A stretch of 5,592 nucleotides of DNA from Gammaproteobacteria bacterium (GCA_015494165.1 WGBS01000021.1:1-5592); one strand, 5' to 3'; numbered from the stretch's first letter, positions 1-4,460 are shown. A program made the numbers and translations. Notes: generated by a model not told the origin, from the letters alone.

Positions 1-225
1 CCGCGCGTCGGTGGCGACGTCGAAGTCCTTCGGCTCGCGCCCGAGCAGCAGGTCGCGCACCCCGCCGCCCACCAGGTAGGCCTGGTAGCCCGCCTTGTGC
101 AGGCGGTAGAGCACCTTGAGAGCGTTCTCGCTGATGTCGGCCCGCGAGATGTTGTGCTCGGCGCGCGGGATGATGCGGGGTGCGTCGGGCCTCGGCCGTG
201 CCTGTGCCTGTCCTGTCTCCGTCAC
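1..225 (-). CDS. pcnB: Poly(A) polymerase I, N-terminal part (cut by window start)
   Basis: PcnB adds 3' poly(A) tails to RNA in the cytoplasm, marking it for exonucleolytic decay. Seventy-five codons are visible and the frame runs off the window edge. Residues 18-43 (RIIPRAEHNISRADISEN then ALKVLYRL) resemble the conserved start of bacterial PcnB. Residues 51-62 (LVGGGVRDLLLG) are the nucleotidyltransferase glycine/arginine motif, and residues 66-71 (KDFDVA) hold the two catalytic metal-binding aspartates, D67 and D69. These separate PcnB from unrelated ORFs; CCA-adding enzymes share the fold, but the ISENALKVLYRL segment favours PcnB. The GTG at 225-223 is the only usable start: an in-frame TAG lies at 255-253 with no ATG, GTG or TTG between. 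No clear Shine-Dalgarno precedes it, and the GTG overlaps the stop of a short upstream ORF (GTGA). The start is divergent from the tRNA-Glu gene. Confidence 0.95.
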   Translation of the reverse strand, partial: MTETGQAQARPRPDAPRIIPRAEHNISRADISENALKVLYRLHKAGYQAYLVGGGVRDLLLGREPKDFDVATDAR

Positions 226-290
226 GGAATGTGGCGAACTCTGGCCACTCCGCTAGCGGATTGGCCAGCGCTGAGGTGCTTCGCGACCAT
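222..290 (-). CDS. Possible 22-residue leader ORF upstream of pcnB
   Basis: An ATG at 290-288 opens a 22-codon frame (MVAKHLSAGQ then SASGVARVRHIP) ending in TGA at 224-222. The last bases form GTGA with the pcnB GTG, a classic overlap for translational coupling. A good Shine-Dalgarno, GGAAG at 300-296, sits five bases before the ATG, whereas pcnB itself has none. The peptide resembles nothing I recognise, and it may act only to deliver ribosomes to pcnB. A chance ORF is the main alternative. A sequencing indel joining it to pcnB is less likely, because PcnB proteins normally have short variable N-termini. Confidence 0.35.
   Translation of the reverse strand: MVAKHLSAGQSASGVARVRHIP
241..268. 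repeat. 28-nt near-perfect palindrome in the pcnB leader
   Basis: The halves are CTGGCCACTCCGCT and AGCGGATTGGCCAG. Thirteen of fourteen positions pair about the centre between 254 and 255; the only mismatch is 248 against 261. It starts 16 bases upstream of the pcnB GTG on the minus strand, within the possible leader ORF. As DNA it could be a dimeric repressor site; as RNA it could be a hairpin limiting ribosome access to pcnB. Confidence 0.6.
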
Positions 291-308
291 TTTGTCTTCC
301 TTGCATCG

Positions 309-330
309 CCATGCACTTCCGTGTGCATGG
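309..330. repeat. Inverted repeat 1 of four: 8-bp stem, 6-nt loop
   Basis: CCATGCAC (309-316) and GTGCATGG (323-330) are exact reverse complements around TTCCGT. A competing TGCAT/ATGCA pairing exists between 302-306 and 311-315, so two mutually exclusive hairpins can form here. It lies between the pcnB leader and the tRNA-Glu promoter. No poly-T tract follows on either strand, so it is not an ordinary terminator. Confidence 0.6.
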
Positions 331-335
331 GCCAT

Positions 336-359
336 CCCGCGGCCGTCCCTGGCCGCGGG
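336..359. repeat. Inverted repeat 2 of four: 9-bp stem, 6-nt loop
   Basis: CCCGCGGCC (336-344) and GGCCGCGGG (351-359) pair perfectly around GTCCCT. It begins five bases after repeat 1 and shares base 359 with repeat 3. The stem is entirely G and C, so the structure would be very stable in RNA. Role unknown. Confidence 0.6.
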
Positions 360-390
360 GAAGCCCTGAAAAATTTTTTTCAGGGCTTCC
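359..390. repeat. Inverted repeat 3 of four: 15-bp stem with an A/T core
   Basis: Arms 359-373 (GGAAGCCCTGAAAAA) and 376-390 (TTTTTCAGGGCTTCC) are exact reverse complements separated by two bases. The central 12-base A/T run (369-380) is exceptional in this very GC-rich window. The T tract lies inside the palindrome, not after a GC stem, so it does not have the layout of a standard intrinsic terminator in either direction. It lies upstream of the tRNA-Glu -35 region, where an A/T tract could act as an UP-like element. Confidence 0.7.
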
Positions 391-391
391 G

Positions 392-409
392 TCCGGCTTG
401 AGCGCCGGA
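392..409. repeat. Inverted repeat 4 of four: 6-bp stem around the tRNA -35 box
   Basis: TCCGGC (392-397) and GCCGGA (404-409) flank TTGAGC (398-403), which is also the best -35 candidate of the tRNA-Glu promoter. A symmetric element centred on a -35 box could be a repressor or activator site. A six-base stem in GC-rich DNA could also be chance. Confidence 0.4.
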
Positions 410-425
410 GGCGTGCGCGTATAAT
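398..425 (+). promoter_or_regulatory. Promoter of tRNA-Glu
   Basis: A perfect -10 hexamer TATAAT lies at 420-425. The -35 candidate TTGAGC (398-403) matches TTGACA at four of six bases, with a 16-base spacer. The expected transcript start is near 432, giving a leader of about 28 bases before the tRNA. The bases after the -10 box (ACCACCG) are GC-rich, as in stable-RNA promoters under stringent control; that regulation is inferred. The A/T run at 369-380 fits the distal UP-element pattern AAAWWTWTTTT but sits about six bases further upstream than the standard position. Confidence 0.75.
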
Positions 426-459
426 ACCACCGCTTCGCCGCCCCAGGCAGGCGGCGCCC

Positions 460-535
460 GCTCCCTTCGTCTAGTGGCCTAGGACGCCGGCCTCTCACGC
501 CGGTAACAGGGGTTCGAGTCCCCTAGGGAGCGCCA
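460..535 (+). tRNA. tRNA-Glu (anticodon CTC)
   Basis: This 76-base gene includes an encoded CCA end. The acceptor stem GCTCCCT (460-466) pairs with AGGGAGC (525-531), followed by discriminator G and CCA (533-535). The anticodon stem CCGGC (487-491) pairs with GCCGG (499-503) around the loop CTCTCAC, giving anticodon CTC at 494-496, which reads GAG. The T arm has the GGTTCGAGTCC core. The sequence closely follows bacterial tRNA-Glu, including the D-arm GTCTAG and AGGAC. A CTC isoacceptor is in addition to the essential TTC one and suits a GC-rich genome that prefers GAG codons. No intrinsic terminator is visible in the 29 bases before the convergent DUF2173 operon. Confidence 0.97.
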
Positions 536-564
536 GTCCCGCACCCCTGCACGTGACGCCGGCG

Positions 565-897
565 CTACCAGTGCGCGGCCTCCGCGAGCGCGTCCATCAC
601 CTCCTTCAGGTTGGCCTCGCCGTTGTCGACGATGCACACCAGATTGGCGACGCTGCAGACGCTGCTCGCGCGGCCGCGCACCATCCAGCCGCCGGGCGGC
701 GTCCAGCCGGGCATGCCCGTAAACATGGAGAGCTGGTCGGCGTTGCCCTGCACCATGCGCTTGTAGTCGTGGGCGAAGCGCGCCAGGCGCCGCAGCCCCT
801 CCTCGTCGAGCAGCCCCAGCCCCTCCACGAACGCGCCGTCGTCGCGGAAGCGGCAGACCGCCAGCACGCCGTCGAGCGCAAGCAGCCGCCGGATCAT
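565..897 (-). CDS. DUF2173-family protein, third gene of a paralogous triplet
   Basis: This 110-residue soluble protein has no known function. It begins MIRRLLALDGVLAVCRFRDD, and the hydrophobic-GV-hydrophobic-charged opening with the closing NLKEVMDAL helix follows the Roadblock/LC7-like layout recalled for DUF2173. The middle carries MFTGMPGWTPPGGWMVRG (58-75), then VCSVANLVCIVDN (80-92), which the first gene of the operon shares as VCxVANxxCxxDN. Cysteines are at 15, 81 and 88; the MC at the end of the first long helix in the two sister proteins is absent here. The ATG overlaps the upstream stop by one base (TGATG), and GGAG (908-905) sits seven bases before it, so translation is probably coupled. 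The longer open frame upstream only mirrors the sister genes. The transcript faces the tRNA-Glu gene without a visible terminator. Confidence 0.8.
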   Translation of the reverse strand: MIRRLLALDGVLAVCRFRDDGAFVEGLGLLDEEGLRRLARFAHDYKRMVQGNADQLSMFTGMPGWTPPGGWMVRGRASSVCSVANLVCIVDNGEANLKEVMDALAEAAHW

Positions 898-1250
898 CAG
901 GGCTCTCCGCGGGCGGCGAGGGCCCGGTAGGCGGCCTCGTAGTCGGCCTCGTCGTTGGCGAGCACCACGCCGCAGTGGCCGTGAGTGAGCGCCGACCACT
1001 CGAGGCCGACGAAGCCGAAGCCCTCGATGGGGTAGAAGCCCTCCATGCCGGTCATGCGCTCCCAGCCGCGCGCCTGCATGGTGGCGATGGCCGTGTTGGC
1101 CACGCACATGTGGCAGAGCAGGTCGAGCACCGTGGCGTCGAGGCCCTCGGCACCCTCGGCGATACGGTGCTCGCGCAGCTCGCCGCGGTCGTTGAAGGTG
1201 AACGCCGCCCGCGCCCCGGGCAGCTCCAGCAGCGCGTCCAGATCCGCCAT
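897..1250 (-). CDS. DUF2173-family protein, second gene of a paralogous triplet
   Basis: This 117-residue soluble protein has no known function. It opens MADLDALLELPGARAAFTFN, the same LxxLPGxxAA element as its upstream sister. The helix ending LLCHMCVANTAIATMQARGW (45-63) matches the MCxAxT...MQA segment of DUF2173 proteins, followed by MTGMEGFYPIEGFGFVG. The usual paired cysteines near the C-terminal strand are replaced: THGHC (89-93) occurs instead of VCxVANxxC, making this the most divergent member. Cysteines are at 46, 49 and 93, and CHMC forms a CxxC. The start is supported by GGAGGA (1264-1259) eight bases upstream. It follows the first gene by 36 bases, which include a 14-base GC palindrome, and overlaps the third by one base. 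Confidence 0.8.
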   Translation of the reverse strand: MADLDALLELPGARAAFTFNDRGELREHRIAEGAEGLDATVLDLLCHMCVANTAIATMQARGWERMTGMEGFYPIEGFGFVGLEWSALTHGHCGVVLANDEADYEAAYRALAARGEP

Positions 1251-1270
1251 GGCTCGGCTCCTCCGCTGTC

Positions 1271-1284
1271 GGCCCGCGCGGGCC
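1271..1284. repeat. 14-nt perfect palindrome between DUF2173 genes 1 and 2
   Basis: GGCCCGCGCGGGCC is self-complementary; as RNA it forms a five-base-pair stem with a GCGC loop. It lies just after the stop of gene 1 and six bases before the Shine-Dalgarno of gene 2 on the minus strand. No T run follows, so it would more likely tune mRNA stability or relative expression than terminate transcription. Confidence 0.5.
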
Positions 1285-1286
1285 CT

Positions 1287-1646
1287 TCAGACGAGATCGG
1301 TGGGGGCGTCGGCGAGACGCTCGCGCATGAGCGCCAGCACCTCGTTCAGGGCGCCCGCCTCGTTGTCGAGGAAGCAGAAGACGTTGGCGACCACGCAGAC
1401 AGTGAAGCGCGGCCCGCGCACCACCCAGCCGCGGGCGGGCACCAGGCCGCAGCCCTCGCCGCAGAAGCCGCCGAGGATGTCGGCCTGCATGTGCAGCCCC
1501 ATGGTCGTGGCGCGGCACATGATGGAGGCGCGGCGGGCGTCCTCGTCGTCGAGCCGGCCCCTGCAGACGTAGCGGTCGCCCCGGTAGGAGTACTCGCCGG
1601 CGGCGATCACCCCGGGCATCGCGGCGAGCTCGCTGATGAGGCTCAT
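1287..1646 (-). CDS. DUF2173-family protein, first and most cysteine-rich gene of a paralogous triplet
   Basis: This 119-residue soluble protein has no known function. It begins MSLISELAAMPGVIAAGEYS, which fits DUF2173 (Pfam PF09941 as recalled) closely. SIMCRATTMGLHMQA (41-55) is the conserved helix with its MCxAxT element, and RGWVVRGPRFTVCVVANVF (72-90) leads into the C-terminal strand and helix. Six cysteines lie at 28, 44, 62, 66, 84 and 91. FCGEGC (61-66), a CxxxC, stands where the third gene has MFTGMPG. Cysteines 84 and 91 match 81 and 88 of the third gene. No signal peptide or membrane segment is apparent. The strong Shine-Dalgarno GGGGGA (1658-1653) six bases upstream supports this start. 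It is the promoter-proximal gene, divergent from the RDD gene. The cysteines suggest redox or metal chemistry, as inference only. Confidence 0.85.
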   Translation of the reverse strand: MSLISELAAMPGVIAAGEYSYRGDRYVCRGRLDDEDARRASIMCRATTMGLHMQADILGGFCGEGCGLVPARGWVVRGPRFTVCVVANVFCFLDNEAGALNEVLALMRERLADAPTDLV

Positions 1647-1708
1647 GTGGGCTCCCCCTGTGGCGCCGGTTCGCCCGGCTTGGTCAGTTTCCGCACCTTA
1701 GTACCACA

Positions 1709-1742
1709 GGAACGCCGGTTGCCGCCACGCGACGGGCGTTCC
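1709..1742. promoter_or_regulatory. Inverted repeat between the divergent DUF2173 and RDD genes
   Basis: GGAACGCC (1709-1716) and GGCGTTCC (1735-1742) are exact reverse complements separated by 18 bases, a spacing that would place both half-sites on nearby DNA faces. The pair spans the likely -35 area of the RDD gene, so an operator is possible. No convincing sigma-70 promoter was found on the minus strand for the DUF2173 operon; a weak TACTAA at 1703-1698 is the best. Confidence 0.3.
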
Positions 1743-1752
1743 CCGCGCGGGC

Positions 1753-1758
1753 TAGAAT
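1753..1758 (+). promoter_or_regulatory. -10 box of the RDD-family gene
   Basis: TAGAAT matches TATAAT at five of six bases. The expected start, about seven bases downstream of the box, falls at or next to the ATG at 1765, so the mRNA would have almost no leader. The -35 region is weak (GCGACG at 1729-1734, three of six, 18-base spacer). Confidence 0.5.
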
Positions 1759-1764
1759 GCGTGG

Positions 1765-2187
1765 ATGCCCTTCCGCGAACGGCTCGCCCTGCTCGCCCGG
1801 CGTGCGGGGGCGGCGCTCTACGACGGCCTGCTGCTGCTCGCGCTGTGGCTCGTGGCTACGGCCGCGGTGCTGGCCCTGCGCGGCGGCGAGGCCGTGCCGC
1901 CGGGCACCGTGTGGTTCGAGCTCTGGCTGCTCGCCGTCGCCTTCGCCTTCCACGGCTGGTTCTGGGTCCACGGCGGCCAGACGCTGGGGCTGCGCGCCTG
2001 GCGGCTGCGCGTGGTGCGCGCCGACGGCGCCCCGCTCGGCTGGGGCGACGCCGCGCGCCGATTCGCCGCGGCGCTGCTCGCCTTGGCACCGGCCGGCCTC
2101 GGCTGGCTGTGGATGCTCGCCGACCGCGAGGGCCGTGCCTGGCACGACCGGCTCTCGGGCACGCGCGTGGTGTGGATGCGCGGCTGA
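1765..2187 (+). CDS. RDD-family inner-membrane protein
   Basis: This 140-residue protein has three predicted membrane segments at about 16-38, 49-68 and 99-119. The RDD signature is visible: R12/R13 and D20 at the first segment, the conserved loop GGQTLGLRAWRLRVVRADG (70-88), and the closing AWHDRLSGTRVV (125-136) with D128. Length and layout are typical of short RDD proteins. Some RDD proteins have been linked to ion transport, but no substrate can be assigned here. The start at 1765 has no Shine-Dalgarno, and the -10 box lies only six bases upstream, consistent with a leaderless transcript. It converges on lptG with four bases between stop codons. An RDD gene beside lptFG recurs in gammaproteobacteria as recalled, which hints at an envelope role but does not prove one. 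Confidence 0.88.
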   Translation: MPFRERLALLARRAGAALYDGLLLLALWLVATAAVLALRGGEAVPPGTVWFELWLLAVAFAFHGWFWVHGGQTLGLRAWRLRVVRADGAPLGWGDAARRFAAALLALAPAGLGWLWMLADREGRAWHDRLSGTRVVWMRG

Positions 2188-2191
2188 GGGC

Positions 2192-3268
2192 TCAGCGCAC
2201 CCGCGCCAGCGCCCAGGCGCCGGCCGCGGCGACGAGGGCGAGCGGCGCGGCGGCGGCGAGCGCCGGCGGCAGGCCGTAGGCGAGGGCGGCGTGGTTGGCG
2301 GCGCGCAGCACGATCAGGAACGCGATGCCCGCGAGCGCGCCGGCGAAGAGCCGCGCGCCCGCGCCACGGCGGCGCAGGGGCCCCAGCACGAAGGGCACGC
2401 CGAGGGCCATCATCGCGAGCCCCGACAGCGGCGCCAGCAGCTTGAGCCAGAAGGCGAGCTCGTAGGGGCGGGCGTCGAGGCCGTTGCCGCGCAGATAGGC
2501 GACATAGTCGCGCAGGCCGCGCAGCGTGAGCTCCCAGGGCTCGACGGCGAGCGCGCGCACGAGCCCGGGCGCGACGCGCACCTGCGTGAGGAGGCGCCCG
2601 TGGCGCGCCGTGCGCACGGTGCCGTCCGCGGCAAGCCGTGTCTCGCGCACCTCCAGCAGCAGCCAGGCGCCGCGGGCGGCGTCGTAGCGCGCCTCGCGCG
2701 CGCGGGCGATGCGCACGAGGCGGCGCTCGGGGCCGAGCTCGAGGAGCTCCACCCCGAGGAGCCGCTCGGGCGAGGCGGCATGGCGCGCGTGCAGGATGCG
2801 CGCGCCGTCGCGCATCCACAGCCCGTAGCGCGTGCCGAGGCTGAGCTGCTCGCCGCGCAGCGCCGCGCGCCGCGCCTCGGCGAGCTGGCGCGCGGGCGCG
2901 CCGGCGAGCTCGTCCACCGCCGCCGCCGCCCCCACCAGCACCAGGCCGCCGGCGAGCACCGCGCCCACGATGCCGGCCACCGAGAAGCCCGCCGCCCGCA
3001 TGGCGGTGAGCTCGCTGCGCGCGGCCAGGCCGCCGAGGCCGAGCAGGACGCCGATGAGCCCCGCGCTCGGCACCAGCGGCACGAGCTGCGAGGGCAGCAC
3101 CATGAGCACGTAGAGGACGGCCTCGCCGAGGCCGTAGCCGCCCTTGCCGATGTCGGCCGCCTCCCCCACGAGCCCGAAGAGCGCCACCAGCCCGGCGAGG
3201 ACCGCGAGCACCAGGCCCGAGGCGGCGAGCACCGCGCGCGCCACGTAGCGCACCAGGATGGGGCTCAC
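2192..3268 (-). CDS. lptG: LPS export permease LptG
   Basis: LptG pairs with LptF as the membrane part of the LptB2FGC ABC transporter, which extracts lipopolysaccharide from the inner membrane and passes it to LptC and LptA. The 358 residues match the usual length of about 360. Membrane segments are near 12-34, 50-80 and 98-118, followed by a periplasmic beta domain (about 125-265) and segments near 271-296, 304-324 and 335-354. GLGGLAARSELTAMRAAGFS (77-96) is the cytoplasmic coupling helix that contacts LptB. YGLWMRDGARILHAR (148-162) and YELAFWLKLLAPLSGLAMM (269-287) also follow E. coli LptG. The GTG start overlaps the lptF stop as GTGA, and GGGAGG (3281-3276) lies seven bases upstream. 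The frame stays open far upstream across lptF, but that part has no LptG-like sequence. Confidence 0.96.
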   Translation of the reverse strand: MSPILVRYVARAVLAASGLVLAVLAGLVALFGLVGEAADIGKGGYGLGEAVLYVLMVLPSQLVPLVPSAGLIGVLLGLGGLAARSELTAMRAAGFSVAGIVGAVLAGGLVLVGAAAAVDELAGAPARQLAEARRAALRGEQLSLGTRYGLWMRDGARILHARHAASPERLLGVELLELGPERRLVRIARAREARYDAARGAWLLLEVRETRLAADGTVRTARHGRLLTQVRVAPGLVRALAVEPWELTLRGLRDYVAYLRGNGLDARPYELAFWLKLLAPLSGLAMMALGVPFVLGPLRRRGAGARLFAGALAGIAFLIVLRAANHAALAYGLPPALAAAAPLALVAAAGAWALARVR

Positions 3269-4356
3269 GCGCGCGCCTCCCGCGCCGGCGGCGCAAGGCG
3301 CAGCATCCCCTGGTCCCAGGCGAGCAGCAGCGCCGCCGCGCCCAGCATCAGCGCGTGCACCCAGGCCATGCCGAGACGCTCGGGGACCAGCCCCTTCTCC
3401 ACCCACACCTGCCCCACCGTCAGCAGGTTCGCGTAGGCGAGGTAGAGGGCCAGCGCGAGGGCGATGCGCCAGGCGCGCGGGCGCCGCGGGTTGCCGCGCG
3501 CGAGCGGCAGCGCGAGCAGCGCGAGCACCACCGCCGAGACCGGCACCGCCAGCCGCCAGTGCAGCTCGGCCCAGTCGCGCGGGGTGCCGCGCTCGAGCAG
3601 CAGCCGCGTGGGCAGGGCGTCGTGCTTGGCGCGCGCGCGCGGCGGCGCGGCGCGGATGCGCAGCCCGTGGCGCTCGAAGCGCGCGATACGCAAGCGCGCG
3701 CTGCCCGGCGTGCCCTCGTAGCGCCAGCCCGCCTGGAACTCGAGGTAGCGGTCGCCGCTCGCGGGGTCCGTGACCTCGCGCGCGCGCCCCGCCGTCACCA
3801 CGGTCACCCCCTCGGGCCCCTCGGCGTAGGCGAAGGGCGCGAGCAGCGTCCCGTCGGGCCGCACCGCCTCGACATAGAGCACGCGGCGGCCCACGCGCGA
3901 GGCCTGGAAGACGCCCGGGCGCAGCACGCGGGTCTCGGCCTCGCGCTCGGCGCGCGCCTGCACCTCGTAGCCGCGCGCCGCGGCCCACGGCGCCACCCAC
4001 AGCGACAGCGTCCCGCCGAGCGCGGCGGCGAGCAGCGCCACGGCGAGCAACGGCCGGTAGAGCCGCGCAGGACCCGCGCCGCAGGCGGCCATCACCACCA
4101 GCTCGCGCTCGCGGTTGAGGCGCCCGAGCGCGAGCAAGGCCCCGAGATAGAGGCCCACGGGCACGAGCAGCGCCAGGTAGGAGAGCCCCTTGAGGCCGAT
4201 GAGGGTGAGCACCGCCCTCGCCGGCAGCTCCCCCGCGGCGGCCTCGCCGAGATAGCGCACCAGGCGGTTGACCACGAGCACGAGCCACAGCACCACCGTC
4301 ACCGCGGCCGAGGCGGCGGCGATCTCGCGGGCGAGATAGCGGTCCAGCACGCGCAT
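3265..4356 (-). CDS. lptF: LPS export permease LptF
   Basis: LptF is the partner permease of LptG in the LptB2FGC exporter in the inner membrane. The 363 residues match the usual length of about 366. The N-terminus MRVLDRYLAREIAA has the RYL..E element of LptF. Membrane segments are near 12-30, 48-78 and 100-122, then a periplasmic beta domain (about 125-262) and segments near 270-286, 297-316 and 330-347. RERELVVMAACG (82-93) is the coupling-helix motif, corresponding to E. coli SEITVMHACG, and it distinguishes LptF from LptG. ELHWRL (264-269) corresponds to E. coli ELNWRI. The ATG at 4356 has only a weak GGAA upstream. It is the first gene of an lptF-lptG operon with a four-base overlap, and its start is divergent from pepA. 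Confidence 0.96.
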   Translation of the reverse strand: MRVLDRYLAREIAAASAAVTVVLWLVLVVNRLVRYLGEAAAGELPARAVLTLIGLKGLSYLALLVPVGLYLGALLALGRLNRERELVVMAACGAGPARLYRPLLAVALLAAALGGTLSLWVAPWAAARGYEVQARAEREAETRVLRPGVFQASRVGRRVLYVEAVRPDGTLLAPFAYAEGPEGVTVVTAGRAREVTDPASGDRYLEFQAGWRYEGTPGSARLRIARFERHGLRIRAAPPRARAKHDALPTRLLLERGTPRDWAELHWRLAVPVSAVVLALLALPLARGNPRRPRAWRIALALALYLAYANLLTVGQVWVEKGLVPERLGMAWVHALMLGAAALLLAWDQGMLRLAPPAREARA

Positions 4357-4387
4357 GGCGCGGATTCCGATGGCAGGGGGGCTCCGG

Positions 4388-4393
4388 TAAACT
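4388..4393 (+). promoter_or_regulatory. Possible -10 box for pepA
   Basis: TAAACT matches TATAAT at four of six bases, and it is the only AT-rich stretch early in the 134-base divergent region. A start near 4400 would give a leader of about 90 bases containing most of the nested inverted repeat. The -35 is poor (TTCCGA at 4365-4370, three of six, 17-base spacer). The promoter for lptF must lie in the same interval, but I cannot place it. Confidence 0.3.
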
Positions 4394-4397
4394 GTGC

Positions 4398-4460
4398 CGG
4401 CCGCGCGCCACGGTACCCGATCGCCGCGCGCCGCACAAACGCGCGGCGCCCGCGCGGCCG
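4398..4460. repeat. Nested inverted repeat in the pepA leader
   Basis: The outer arms CGGCCGCGCG (4398-4407) and CGCGCGGCCG (4451-4460) are perfect 10-base reverse complements. Inside them CGCCGCGCG (4422-4430) and CGCGCGGCG (4440-4448) form a perfect nine-base stem with loop CCGCACAAA. Together they could fold as one long hairpin ending 17 bases before the pepA Shine-Dalgarno. Repetitive CG runs raise the chance of coincidental pairing. Confidence 0.45.

Noticed and set aside
359..390. Intrinsic terminator
   Set aside because: The T run lies in the centre of the palindrome instead of following a GC stem, and neither flanking gene is transcribed toward it.
97..401. Two small plus-strand ORFs in the pcnB/tRNA interval
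   Set aside because: They overlap pcnB on the opposite strand and the inverted-repeat array, and have no family resemblance or convincing Shine-Dalgarno.
898..1518. Upstream extension of DUF2173 gene 3 into a 317-codon protein
   Set aside because: The added part runs out of frame over genes 1 and 2, which encode clear family members; the TGATG junction marks the true start.
460..1646. Genomic island inserted at the tRNA-Glu 3' end
   Set aside because: I saw no integrase, no repeated copy of the tRNA 3' end and no shift in base composition across the DUF2173 operon.
975..2279. 434-codon plus-strand ORF across genes 1 and 2 and the RDD gene
   Set aside because: It is antisense to the DUF2173 genes and out of frame with RDD, with no recognisable domain.
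1757..3436. 559-codon plus-strand ORF across the RDD and lptG genes
   Set aside because: It is a frame kept open by high GC, running antisense to lptG and out of frame with the RDD gene; its composition is typical of shadow frames.
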